This document shows positions 1 through 6,992 of a stretch of 11,405 bases of DNA, one piece after another. The position numbers and the translations under genes are program-made. Position 1 is the stretch's first letter. Each line of letters starts with the position of its first letter. The notes beneath the pieces are model-generated. The model was given only the letters and a program-made list of their open reading frames with translations, searched no databases and had not been told where the DNA came from. Source of the stretch: Spirochaetales bacterium (GTDB lineage Bacteria; Spirochaetota; Spirochaetia; DSM-27196; SKKC01); assembly GCA_007121695.1 (NCBI GenBank), contig SKKC01000244.1, positions 1-11,405 of the forward strand. Direction: 5' to 3'.

Positions 1-1
1 G

Positions 2-1921
2 CTACAGGACTATCGGGGTGGAGGCGTCGCTTTCGCGCCCCCACATATCCTCCACGGTCACACTGAACACCATTCCTGTCCGCTCGTATTCTTTCGGAAC
101 CTGTACAAGCGAGAAGGTGGTGTCGCCTCCGGCAATGTCCTGCGCCTTTCCCCCGCTCCGGTCGTCGGCCCAGACGTGATACGTCAGCAGTGCCGGAGAT
201 GCGACGGGGTTCCAGGCCAGTATCGTGCGCTCACGGCCGTTCTCGCCCCGGTACGTTTCGAACCGAAGTCCGTCAGGAGGTGTGGGAGGCGGGCATTCTG
301 TTTCCGAGCCAACAAGGATCAGTTCCACCGAGCCCGGCTCGGTACGGACCGTTAACTCCATACGGCCGTCCTGAGTGTCTTCGGTTCGTGCTTTTCCTGC
401 GCGCAGCTGCAGCGAATCGTCCTGCATTATCCTGAGCAGCTCTGTATCCGGACGCGCAGGTGCCCCTGCGACATTCCAGGTGTCGTACGCGGATGCCCTC
501 GACGGGGCGATGCGGTAGCGCAGGCTGCGATACGGTTCGCTGCGCAGGCCGTCGATGACGACGTTTACGCGAGAACCGGATTTTTCTCGCGTCCTGACAT
601 TGGTCCAGTGACACACCAGCAGCGAAATTACGCCAGTATCCGCATCTGTAGCCGCTATCCAGCGAATCGCAGGATTATCTTCAAGATACCCGACACCCAT
701 GTCCCGGTTTCCGAGTCGGTTGCAGAGTGCCATCGCGGTCAAGGCTGGTTTTACGACAAGATCGTGACCGTGTTCCGGTTCATCGCCGGGGGTTATTCCC
801 GATCGTCGATCCGCGAAATCGGGTTCGTATCCATGGAACCACCCGGTCGCGACGGTACGCTCTCCCCACCCACCGACGCGGGCGTTCTGCAGGCAGCGCA
901 TCATGGGCGCGTCGCCGTTTCGCTGGAGCATGCGCCGTTTGATCTCCATCCCTATAAAATGGGCCGGATACTCGGATGTCGCCCTCCAGGTGTGCACTGT
1001 TGTCGAGCCTGCCTGCGGATCTGCTTCATTGTTGAACAGCGGTGTATGTACGAGCGAGGGTACGTTGGATTGGATCCAGTGCAGAATTTTCTGCTCCCGA
1101 TCGAGCATCGCGTCCGGATTCAGATCCGTATCAACGGACCGGTCTCCCATCGCTTTTTCGTGATAGGAAATAAAATCGATGCGGACACCAGTTTTCCCGG
1201 TCATTATGTTCGTGCCGTGTGCACAATGCTCGAGCAGGGCTTTAAAGAGGGGGGTCAGGGTCATCGCGGTTGAGGGGCCACCGAATCGCAGACGGGAACT
1301 GACCTGCGCAAGGCCATGAGAACAGGCATCGTAATACGCCAGATACGCGTCGATTCCGGGACGCCGGATAAGCCCCCAGTGCGAGAGCTCCGGTTCGTTC
1401 CAGCTCTCGAAGAGCCATTCCTGTACTTCCTGCTCGCCGTAGCGGCCAACAAGGTGAGACGCGAGCTGACGGATAAGCTCGCTCCAGGCGAGTATTTCCT
1501 CTGCCTCCGCAAAATCCCTGAACCGGCCGCCCGGGTTTCCCATAAACGCGATTACCGGTCGAAAGCCTCGCAGCACGAGCTCGTCAAGAACGGAATCGAG
1601 AGCATCCCAGACGTATCGAATGGCTCCCGCGCTTTCCGCAGATGCAGCCCGGGTCATTGCGAGCAGGCCTCGTCGACGTTCTTCGTCGTTTCCCAGGTTT
1701 CGAAGTCTGCTGACGTCGTCGACAACAGGGCGCACGAGATCAAGCGCCCACTGGAGACGAACGAATCGCGGGCCTCCTCCGGGGAGTGCGGCAAGATACG
1801 TCAGCGTTTCCTGCATTGCGGGAGACGTGCAGTGAACGGCTGCCCCGGTCCCCGTGCCGGCGAAAAGAACCGGAAGGTCAGTGTCAGGTCTGGTCGGTAC
1901 GGTAAGGAGTATTTCTTTCAT
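2..1921 (-). CDS. GH39 glycosidase resembling alpha-L-iduronidase (cytoplasmic form)
   Basis: This gene encodes a probable glycoside hydrolase of family 39 (639 residues from the chosen ATG). It aligns by eye along nearly its whole length with animal alpha-L-iduronidase, which removes terminal alpha-L-iduronic acid from dermatan or heparan sulfate. Visible landmarks are FESWNEPEL with the acid/base Glu at about residue 176, YYDACS around 197, the run HGTNIMTGKTGVRIDFIS around 235-252, and PLFNNEADP with the nucleophile Glu at about 299. A KPALTAM segment lies around 391, and a fibronectin/Ig-like C-terminal domain at about 544-639 matches the extra domain of human IDUA. Arg372 in FADR may match the iduronate-carboxylate-binding Arg of IDUA. 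There is no signal peptide, so the enzyme is probably cytoplasmic and would act on imported small fragments. An in-frame ATG at 1984 would add 21 residues, but it lies inside the divergent promoter region. The 1921 start fits a -10 box 12 nt upstream. A GH39 xylosidase-like activity remains possible. Confidence 0.88.
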   Translation of the reverse strand: MKEILLTVPTRPDTDLPVLFAGTGTGAAVHCTSPAMQETLTYLAALPGGGPRFVRLQWALDLVRPVVDDVSRLRNLGNDEERRRGLLAMTRAASAESAGAIRYVWDALDSVLDELVLRGFRPVIAFMGNPGGRFRDFAEAEEILAWSELIRQLASHLVGRYGEQEVQEWLFESWNEPELSHWGLIRRPGIDAYLAYYDACSHGLAQVSSRLRFGGPSTAMTLTPLFKALLEHCAHGTNIMTGKTGVRIDFISYHEKAMGDRSVDTDLNPDAMLDREQKILHWIQSNVPSLVHTPLFNNEADPQAGSTTVHTWRATSEYPAHFIGMEIKRRMLQRNGDAPMMRCLQNARVGGWGERTVATGWFHGYEPDFADRRSGITPGDEPEHGHDLVVKPALTAMALCNRLGNRDMGVGYLEDNPAIRWIAATDADTGVISLLVCHWTNVRTREKSGSRVNVVIDGLRSEPYRSLRYRIAPSRASAYDTWNVAGAPARPDTELLRIMQDDSLQLRAGKARTEDTQDGRMELTVRTEPGSVELILVGSETECPPPTPPDGLRFETYRGENGRERTILAWNPVASPALLTYHVWADDRSGGKAQDIAGGDTTFSLVQVPKEYERTGMVFSVTVEDMWGRESDASTPIVL

Positions 1922-1933
1922 GGTGTGTACGAT

Positions 1934-1962
1934 ACTGTAGCGCGTAGATGTCGAATCGACAA
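1934..1962 (-). promoter_or_regulatory. Putative sigma70-type promoter for the GH39 gene
   Basis: On the minus strand, TTGTCG (1962-1957, 4/6 to the -35 consensus) and TACAGT (1939-1934, 4/6 to the -10) are separated by exactly 17 nt. The -10 ends 12 nt before the ATG at 1921, and no Shine-Dalgarno sequence lies between them. The mRNA would therefore have almost no leader. This is pattern matching only. Confidence 0.4.
1949..1961. promoter_or_regulatory. 13-bp dyad overlapping both divergent -35 boxes (candidate operator)
   Basis: The sequence TGTCGA-A-TCGACA is a perfect inverted repeat with 6-bp arms and a one-base centre. It covers the plus-strand -35 (1956-1961) and nearly all of the minus-strand -35 (1957-1962). 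A dimeric regulator bound here could control the GH39 gene and the flavin reductase gene together. No regulator gene is present in the window. Confidence 0.35.
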
Positions 1963-1984
1963 GGAAGGCAACGCACAGTATCAT
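1956..1984 (+). promoter_or_regulatory. Putative sigma70-type promoter for the flavin reductase gene
   Basis: TCGACA (1956-1961, 5/6 to TTGACA) and TATCAT (1979-1984, 5/6 to TATAAT) are separated by exactly 17 nt. The expected transcript start is near 1991, just before the GGAG ribosome-binding site at 1993-1996 and the GTG at 2003. Two 5/6 hexamers at ideal spacing, directly upstream of a well-placed start, make this the strongest promoter candidate in the window. Confidence 0.5.
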
Positions 1985-2002
1985 TCGATCACGGAGCGCG
2001 AA

Positions 2003-2662
2003 GTGAAAACATTCAGTGCGGAAGATATTGCGGGTCTACAGAAGGTGCCTCGACTGAACCTGATCAACAGTTGTACCGGGTATAAATCCGCGAATCTGAT
2101 CGGAACGATACACGAGGACGGCACACCAAACGTGGCGGTCTTCAGCAGCGTCACGCACCTTGGCAGCAATCCGCCAATGCTGGGTTTTGTTGTTCGCCCG
2201 ACGACCGTTCCAAGAGATACCTACGCGAATCTGCGGCGCACAGGGATGTTTACCGTGAATCACATTACGTCTGACATGATCGAAGACGCGCACATGACCT
2301 CTGCCAGCTACGAGAACGGAGATTCCGAGTTCGATCACACCAGTTTGACTGCCGTGTTCGAAGATGGCGTGGCGGCGCCGTTTGTCGCCGGAAGTCCCGT
2401 GCGGTTGCTGTGTCGATACCGGAACGAGTATCCGATTCAGGAAAACAACACGATTCTCGTCGTAGCCGAGATCGAACGCATCGACTGCCGTCCGGAGCTG
2501 TTACATGAGGATCTCTGGATACAGCTCGATCGTGCCGGGGTCGTCTCGGTTACCGGCGTCGACGGCTATGCGCTTCCGCGTATTATCGACCGGTTCAGTT
2601 ACGCCCGTCCGGGAGAGCCGCTGCACTCACTTCTCGGACATGATTCCGAGGACCACGGATAG
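2003..2662 (+). CDS. Flavin reductase family protein (FMN-binding split barrel)
   Basis: The 219-residue product fits the flavin reductase-like family (Flavin_Reduct), which binds FMN in a split-barrel fold and usually passes electrons from NAD(P)H to flavin. The fingerprint lies in residues 30-90: NLIGTIHEDG, then SVTHLGSNPPMLGF, then RPTTVPRDTYANL and FTVNHI. This is the subfamily with the conserved RPTTVPR-type turn after the first strands. I chose the GTG start because GGAG at 1993-1996 sits six bases upstream and homology begins soon after. A longer reading frame extends back to 1316 but only mirrors the GH39 gene on the other strand. The protein has no signal peptide or membrane segment. 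Its substrate partner is unknown. The last 36 bp overlap, tail to tail, the end of the short minus-strand gene at 2627-2977. Confidence 0.88.
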   Translation: MKTFSAEDIAGLQKVPRLNLINSCTGYKSANLIGTIHEDGTPNVAVFSSVTHLGSNPPMLGFVVRPTTVPRDTYANLRRTGMFTVNHITSDMIEDAHMTSASYENGDSEFDHTSLTAVFEDGVAAPFVAGSPVRLLCRYRNEYPIQENNTILVVAEIERIDCRPELLHEDLWIQLDRAGVVSVTGVDGYALPRIIDRFSYARPGEPLHSLLGHDSEDHG

Positions 2663-2977
2663 GGCTGCGTTGCGAAACTGCGACCAGTCTGATGGGTCCA
2701 CGTCTATTGCGTGTACCGTTATCTCCAGCTGCGAGGCTATTTCGTGCTCGACCAGGCGGGATACATGCTGCCGGGGGACTACTATGTGCCGGGGTCTCGT
2801 TACGTAGTCAAGGATTTCCCGTCGCAGCGGCATGATTGTCGTCACGAGCAGATCTGCGTGCCTGCACCGGTCGGCGAGATCGGCAAACGCGGTCTCGCCA
2901 TATTCGACGATGTCCGCGCCTTCGAAGGTGTAGCGCGCAGTGCTGGGAGTCTTACTGTCCAGAAACACTACTTGCAT
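2627..2977 (-). CDS. Short protein resembling the N-terminal part of D-2-hydroxyacid dehydrogenases
   Basis: This is a 116-residue ORF lying 14 nt downstream of lgt on the same strand, so it is probably the last gene of that operon. The first 55 residues look like the start of a D-2-hydroxyacid (glycerate/phosphoglycerate) dehydrogenase: MQVVFLDSKT, then ADIVEYG, then a helix, then ADLLVTTIMPLRREILD. The segment after this is diverged. The Rossmann NAD-binding domain and the catalytic Arg/Glu/His, which lie beyond residue 200 in the family, are entirely absent. No ribosome-binding site is obvious; coupling to lgt translation is possible. It could be a stand-alone small protein or the remnant of a decayed dehydrogenase gene. 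The similarity is by eye and modest. Confidence 0.55.
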   Translation of the reverse strand: MQVVFLDSKTPSTARYTFEGADIVEYGETAFADLADRCRHADLLVTTIMPLRREILDYVTRPRHIVVPRQHVSRLVEHEIASQLEITVHAIDVDPSDWSQFRNAALSVVLGIMSEK

Positions 2978-2991
2978 GGTTCGTACACCGA

Positions 2992-4020
2992 TCAGGTTTT
3001 TTTGCGTGCACGCTTCGCACGATTCCGGTTCTTCCCGGGAGTTGCTGTCTCCGGCTTGCCGTAGCTCGGAATACGCTCTCGCTGCCTGTCAGTGCGAAGA
3101 AATACGAAGAGAAGCACCAGACCTGCCGCGATCATCAGCATCGACAGCACCTGCCCCATTGTAAAATCGACGAAAGAGGTAAGCATATGAATGGGTCCGG
3201 GGTCTCCGCTGAGCGGGAGGACGAAGCCCAGGTCGGCATCGGGCTGGCGAAAGTACTCGCCGACGAACCTCGCGATTCCGTAGCCGATGACATACGAAGC
3301 GGTGACGACGCCGCGACGTTGCGCTCGCGGGGCGACAAGAAACCACAGGATCGCCCACAGGATCACTCCCTCGAGAGCCGCCTGATACAACTGCGATGCA
3401 TGACGAGGCAGGTTTATCATCATTCCGGGGTCGGTAATCTGTATACCGACTTCCCGCGCGGTTGCTGCCACCCACTCCTCGCTGGCGGGAAACCGGGGCG
3501 CGGTCGGAAACACCATGCCGAAGGGCGCGGTGGTGACGCGGCCGAATAATTCCGCATTCAGGAAGTTGCCGATGCGTCCGAAGGTGTATCCCAGCGGTGC
3601 TGACACCGTAATTATGTCTGCCCATTCCCGCACATGCCATCCGCGTCGCACGCAGTACAGGACGCCACCAGCGACGGCTCCCAACAGCCCGCCGTGGTAG
3701 CTCATTCCTACCAGCCCGACGAATCGTCCGTTGCGAAAGGGCCAGAAAATCAGCCACGGCTGACGCCAGTACATCATGTCGGGCTGATACAGCAGGGCGG
3801 ACAACAACCGGGCACCGAGGAGCAGTCCGATGATCATCCAGAAGAACATGTTCATGGTGTCGTCGCTGCTGACATCGAGCGACCGTCGTCGGACCTGTAT
3901 GCGCACAAGAGCGAATGTCATTGCGAATGCAACCAGATACATGAGTCCGTACCATCGGACTGGCAGTCCGGGAATAACTTCAGGCGAAAGCCATGTCGGA
4001 TATGTCAGATAACTTAACAA
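2992..4020 (-). CDS. lgt: Prolipoprotein diacylglyceryl transferase
   Basis: Lgt transfers diacylglycerol from phosphatidylglycerol to the lipobox cysteine of prelipoproteins, the first step of lipoprotein maturation in the inner membrane. The 342-residue product has several hydrophobic segments and the family's hallmarks. SYHGG carries His109 (E. coli His103). The signature GRIGNFLNAELFG has Arg149 and Glu157 (E. coli Arg143 and Glu151, same 8-residue spacing). RHASQLYQA lies around 206-214, and YGIARFVGEYFRQPD carries Arg251 and Glu255 (E. coli Arg239 and Glu243). The last 30 residues form a basic tail rich in Lys and Arg. The start is a TTG placed 9 nt after a strong GAGAGGAG site. The gene lies 25 nt downstream of the DUF342 gene on the same strand, so the two are probably co-transcribed. 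Length and motifs look intact and active. Confidence 0.96.
   Translation of the reverse strand: MLSYLTYPTWLSPEVIPGLPVRWYGLMYLVAFAMTFALVRIQVRRRSLDVSSDDTMNMFFWMIIGLLLGARLLSALLYQPDMMYWRQPWLIFWPFRNGRFVGLVGMSYHGGLLGAVAGGVLYCVRRGWHVREWADIITVSAPLGYTFGRIGNFLNAELFGRVTTAPFGMVFPTAPRFPASEEWVAATAREVGIQITDPGMMINLPRHASQLYQAALEGVILWAILWFLVAPRAQRRGVVTASYVIGYGIARFVGEYFRQPDADLGFVLPLSGDPGPIHMLTSFVDFTMGQVLSMLMIAAGLVLLFVFLRTDRQRERIPSYGKPETATPGKNRNRAKRARKKT
2997..3003 (-). other. A7 homopolymer at the 3' end of lgt
   Basis: The coding strand of lgt reads CGC AAA AAA ACC TGA at its end. A -1 slip, or transcriptional insertion of one A, in this run of seven would skip the stop. Translation would then continue through AAC CTG ATC into the exact frame of the next ORF, including its ATG at 2977. 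Whether slippage happens cannot be told from sequence. Confidence 0.3.
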
Positions 4021-4029
4021 TGGATAGCA

Positions 4030-4037
4030 CTCCTCTC
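4030..4037 (-). promoter_or_regulatory. Shine-Dalgarno site that fixes the TTG start of lgt
   Basis: GAGAGGAG on the minus strand lies in the 25-nt gap after the DUF342 stop, with nine bases before the TTG at 4020. No ATG or GTG lies nearby in frame that would preserve the N-terminal YLTYPTWLSPEV segment. Confidence 0.65.
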
Positions 4038-4045
4038 GGATACGA

Positions 4046-6967
4046 TCAGATATCGGCCAGTATGATGCGTCCTGATTCCGGGTTAAAGGTCACCCGTACG
4101 CCCGTCCGCGCTTTTTTCACCTCGTGCCGTCGGCCGTGGCAATCGAAGACGACACCGGGGTAGAGTGTACCAGAGACAGTCACCGACGATTCAACATGCG
4201 TCTCGAATTTTTCACGGAGAATAAACAGTTTCACACCGCGCTTCTCGATACCCTTCAGGAGCTGCACCTTCTCCTTCCGCAGCGTCGCGAGCCGCGCTCC
4301 CGTGACTTCGGTTGACTTCTGGTCAAGATAAACGATTCGCTCCCGCGCCTTCTGAATTGCCCGTTCGAGTTGTTCGATCTGGTCTTCGACGAGGTAGTCC
4401 TGGCCAAAACTGACCAGGGTCGGCGTTCCTTTTTCGGAGCCGAGATGTGCGACCGACAAGCCCCGTCGGACCCTGACAGTTCCGCCTGCAACTCTGGCGG
4501 TTCGACCGCTGCACCGCAACTCGTCGTTGCACTTCACGTTGCACTGAACGACACCCGATTCGACGTCGATGCGACCGACAGATAACACGCGGGCGTGTTC
4601 GAGAAAACTGCAGCTGAGTGTTCCCGCGGACCGCAGCACCGCTTTGCCGCCACCCTTTACGCCTCCGCCTATGGAAAGCATGCCACCAGAGCTGATCAGT
4701 GCGGCTTCGACATTCTTGCCGATTTTCACGTCTGAACCCGCCAGAACGACCAGGCCGCTGCGTACAGACCCCACGATACTGACGACGCCGGGAAAGTTGA
4801 TTCTGCCGGTTTTCCGGTCCACGTCGCCCGCGATTCGAAGATCGACGAGTACGTGCGCGGTGTCGTCTCGAATCACAAGTTCGCCGTCGCGTGTTGCCAG
4901 AAGCGTGACCATCCCGTCGTCTTCACGCGTCTCTACGTTTTCTCCGGCATGAATGATGCGCGGCTGGACGGCGCTGGACGACTGGGGATGCCCGGTTACC
5001 GTAGACCCGTCGCGAGTCTCCTGTGGGCTGCGAATGACCCTCGCCAGTGGCTGACCGCGGCGTACACCCCTGCTTGCGTTCTTCTCTATCGAACGGCGTT
5101 CCGTTTCCTGCTCGGTCGGCAGTTCCACGAGAAGCTGCGACGACGGTGTTCCCGATTTGACCGCTGGTGTTCCGCATGCAACCAGAATGGACCCGGTATC
5201 GCCGGTCCGGTCCGCTTCGAGCGCAGCCGAAATACCCTCGTCCCGAATGCCGGACACGACTCCAGCGTTCTCGAGTGCCGCACGAACGGTTTCGGACGTG
5301 AGCGCCTCACCGGTGCCCCGATGTGGGCGCACATGCACGAATGCGGTCATTTCGTCGGCGGCAATGTGCACCGACGCTTCCGCATCCTGGTGAGGCCGCA
5401 CCCGCAGATAGATCGTATTTTCGTCACGACACTTGTCGAGGAGCCCCGATTCGGTCGCAATTATGAAGTTCTCACGTCGCTCTATATGTCCGAACAGGCG
5501 GATTTCCGGTTCAGAACCGCCCTGTCCGGGCAGTTCGTTCCCGAATACGTCTTTCCCGGGTGGGCCCGGCACGGCCGGGGCGATGGTCAGAATGCGTTGC
5601 TCCTCGTCGACCAGGGCCATCTGCTCAATGTCGTCGGGCGCGAAGCTGTCGATGCCCGCACCTTCGCCGGCGGTCGCACGGTCAGACTTCAGGCGCTCCC
5701 GGATTTTCGTTATGTGGTCGTCGTCGAGGTATCGAAGCGAAAAATCGATCGTTGTATCCGGACCCGTCCCTGGTGCTGTTCCTTCGGCGACGACGTAGTC
5801 AACGAGGTCGCGTTCATCGCTCTTGTAGAAGGCGGCAACATCGGCCTGAATCTTCTCTCTATTAACGGATGCAAGCCCCGCGTCCCGTATGGCAGCACCA
5901 ATGTCTTTCAGGTTCAGCGGTGTTCCGTTTCCGTGCGCTTTTCGTACCGTGAGCAGCGCCTGGAGCCTGTCGTCGGTTATGCGGAGGTCCACGACCGCGT
6001 CGCTGTCTTCAGTAATCGAAACGCCCTCGAGCGGGTTCCCGTGGGCCACTGCATCGTCGATCAAGGCTTGTAGCTCTTCGTCGGAACGCAGTTTTTCGTC
6101 CGGAAAACCCTGCTCAACCGCTTCACGGCGAATATCAGCGGCAGATGGTTTCTCCTCGGCATCGTCGCCGGGGCGGAATGAAAGGGTGCACCGCAGGCTG
6201 TCATCGGACACCGAGACGCTCCAGCTGTGATTATCGTAGGGCACCAGATCCATCCAGTTGTTTCCGATTCGAAGAAATCCTGCGTGCTGTGTATACACGT
6301 CGGCACCGCGGCGTATCAGGTAATCGCCAAGGTAGAATCCGGGATCGGCAAGCGGGGCGGGTTGTATGTCCTGGCCCAGCACACTTTTTCCGGGGCTGCC
6401 TTCTACCTCGGGCGACACGGTACCAACGCATGTGTCTGCATCGGCATACACGGTCTGAAGCACATGGGTGTCGACGTACACGCGTTCGCGTTCAACCGTC
6501 TCTTCCGATACTTCCTGCCATTCTTCCCGTGGTTTCCCGAAGGGAAGTCCCGGCTTTTTTTCGATTTTTCGTCGCTGAGTTCGTGTCGTTCTGGTTTCGC
6601 GATACGGTTGTGGCGGGTCGGCCGACTGGAGCATCAGAGACGCCTTTTCGGTCAGCTCTTTGGGCATGTTGACGTCCGCATTCAGGACGAAGCGTGCTGC
6701 CTGCGGCGCCTGGGCTTCGGTCCCCCGGGCGATCACGATCTGTGTGAGGCCTTCGTCCTTCGCATTCCGGAGCAGCTCGGGAAGTTCGTCGCGAAGCAGT
6801 CCATGCGTAACGCCGGCATCGGCGGCGCTCTGCAGGATTGTATCCGGGGCAGGTACGTTCTCGGGGTCGATGTGCGCGACTGCTTCGAGGCGCGACTCCG
6901 AGACGGTGATACGTACGGCCTGGTTTTCGGTTGTTTTTTTATCTGATTCCACGCTTCCCACGCTCAT
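4046..6967 (-). CDS. Large DUF342 / FapA-like protein with repeated N-terminal modules
   Basis: The 973-residue product belongs to the DUF342 family, whose named member FapA affects polar flagellum assembly in Vibrio. Family members are usually about 450-650 residues, so this one is very long. The C-terminal part is canonical: GRINFPGVVSIVGSVRSG from residue 721, then short glycine-rich repeats (VKIGKNVEAALIS, LSIGGGVKGGGKAV) that should form a right-handed beta-helix to about 840. A coiled coil follows at about 856-925, rich in Lys, Glu and Leu, and a beta tail closes the protein. The N-terminal half holds four copies of a small domain at about 17-98, 248-320, 325-411 and 530-616, separated by PG-rich linkers around 179-205, 457-482 and 636-662. 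There is no signal peptide or membrane helix, so it should be cytoplasmic. It lies 25 nt downstream of a MinD-type ATPase gene. The exact role is unknown. Confidence 0.88.
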   Translation of the reverse strand: MSVGSVESDKKTTENQAVRITVSESRLEAVAHIDPENVPAPDTILQSAADAGVTHGLLRDELPELLRNAKDEGLTQIVIARGTEAQAPQAARFVLNADVNMPKELTEKASLMLQSADPPQPYRETRTTRTQRRKIEKKPGLPFGKPREEWQEVSEETVERERVYVDTHVLQTVYADADTCVGTVSPEVEGSPGKSVLGQDIQPAPLADPGFYLGDYLIRRGADVYTQHAGFLRIGNNWMDLVPYDNHSWSVSVSDDSLRCTLSFRPGDDAEEKPSAADIRREAVEQGFPDEKLRSDEELQALIDDAVAHGNPLEGVSITEDSDAVVDLRITDDRLQALLTVRKAHGNGTPLNLKDIGAAIRDAGLASVNREKIQADVAAFYKSDERDLVDYVVAEGTAPGTGPDTTIDFSLRYLDDDHITKIRERLKSDRATAGEGAGIDSFAPDDIEQMALVDEEQRILTIAPAVPGPPGKDVFGNELPGQGGSEPEIRLFGHIERRENFIIATESGLLDKCRDENTIYLRVRPHQDAEASVHIAADEMTAFVHVRPHRGTGEALTSETVRAALENAGVVSGIRDEGISAALEADRTGDTGSILVACGTPAVKSGTPSSQLLVELPTEQETERRSIEKNASRGVRRGQPLARVIRSPQETRDGSTVTGHPQSSSAVQPRIIHAGENVETREDDGMVTLLATRDGELVIRDDTAHVLVDLRIAGDVDRKTGRINFPGVVSIVGSVRSGLVVLAGSDVKIGKNVEAALISSGGMLSIGGGVKGGGKAVLRSAGTLSCSFLEHARVLSVGRIDVESGVVQCNVKCNDELRCSGRTARVAGGTVRVRRGLSVAHLGSEKGTPTLVSFGQDYLVEDQIEQLERAIQKARERIVYLDQKSTEVTGARLATLRKEKVQLLKGIEKRGVKLFILREKFETHVESSVTVSGTLYPGVVFDCHGRRHEVKKARTGVRVTFNPESGRIILADI
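5120..6919 (-). repeat. Four diverged copies of a FapA N-terminal-type module inside the DUF342 gene
   Basis: Copies lie at about 6674-6919, 6008-6226, 5735-5995 and 5120-5380. Each starts with a strand such as VRITVSESRLEAVAHI, SVSVSDDSLRCTLSF, DLRITDDRLQALLTV or SVHIAADEMTAFVHV. A helix containing DAGV, EQGF, DAGL or NAGV follows. Copies 1, 3 and 4 end with an A-x-GT turn (IARGT, VAEGT, VACGT); copy 2 lacks it. The copies are protein-level repeats, too diverged to recombine as DNA. Confidence 0.7.
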
Positions 6968-6992
6968 AGTCCGCAGCTGCCCGTGCTGCCAG

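Noticed and set aside
608..1273. Plus-strand open frame of 221 codons opposite the GH39 gene
   Set aside because: It mirrors a clearly recognised gene, its translation shows no family pattern, and it is rich in Cys, Arg and His as expected for antisense of GC-rich coding DNA.
1316..2002. In-frame 5' extension of the flavin reductase frame
   Set aside because: It runs antisense to the GH39 gene. Homology, GGAG and the promoter all support the GTG at 2003.
2836..3549. Plus-strand open frame of 237 codons opposite lgt
   Set aside because: It is antisense to the well-supported lgt gene and has no recognisable domain.
3089..3955. Minus-strand open frame of 288 codons in another frame of lgt
   Set aside because: It is a shifted reading of lgt with an Arg/His-rich, low-plausibility product.
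4853..6073. Plus-strand open frame of 406 codons opposite the DUF342 gene
   Set aside because: Despite its length it lies wholly within a recognised gene on the other strand and shows no domain. Long antisense frames are common in GC-rich coding DNA.
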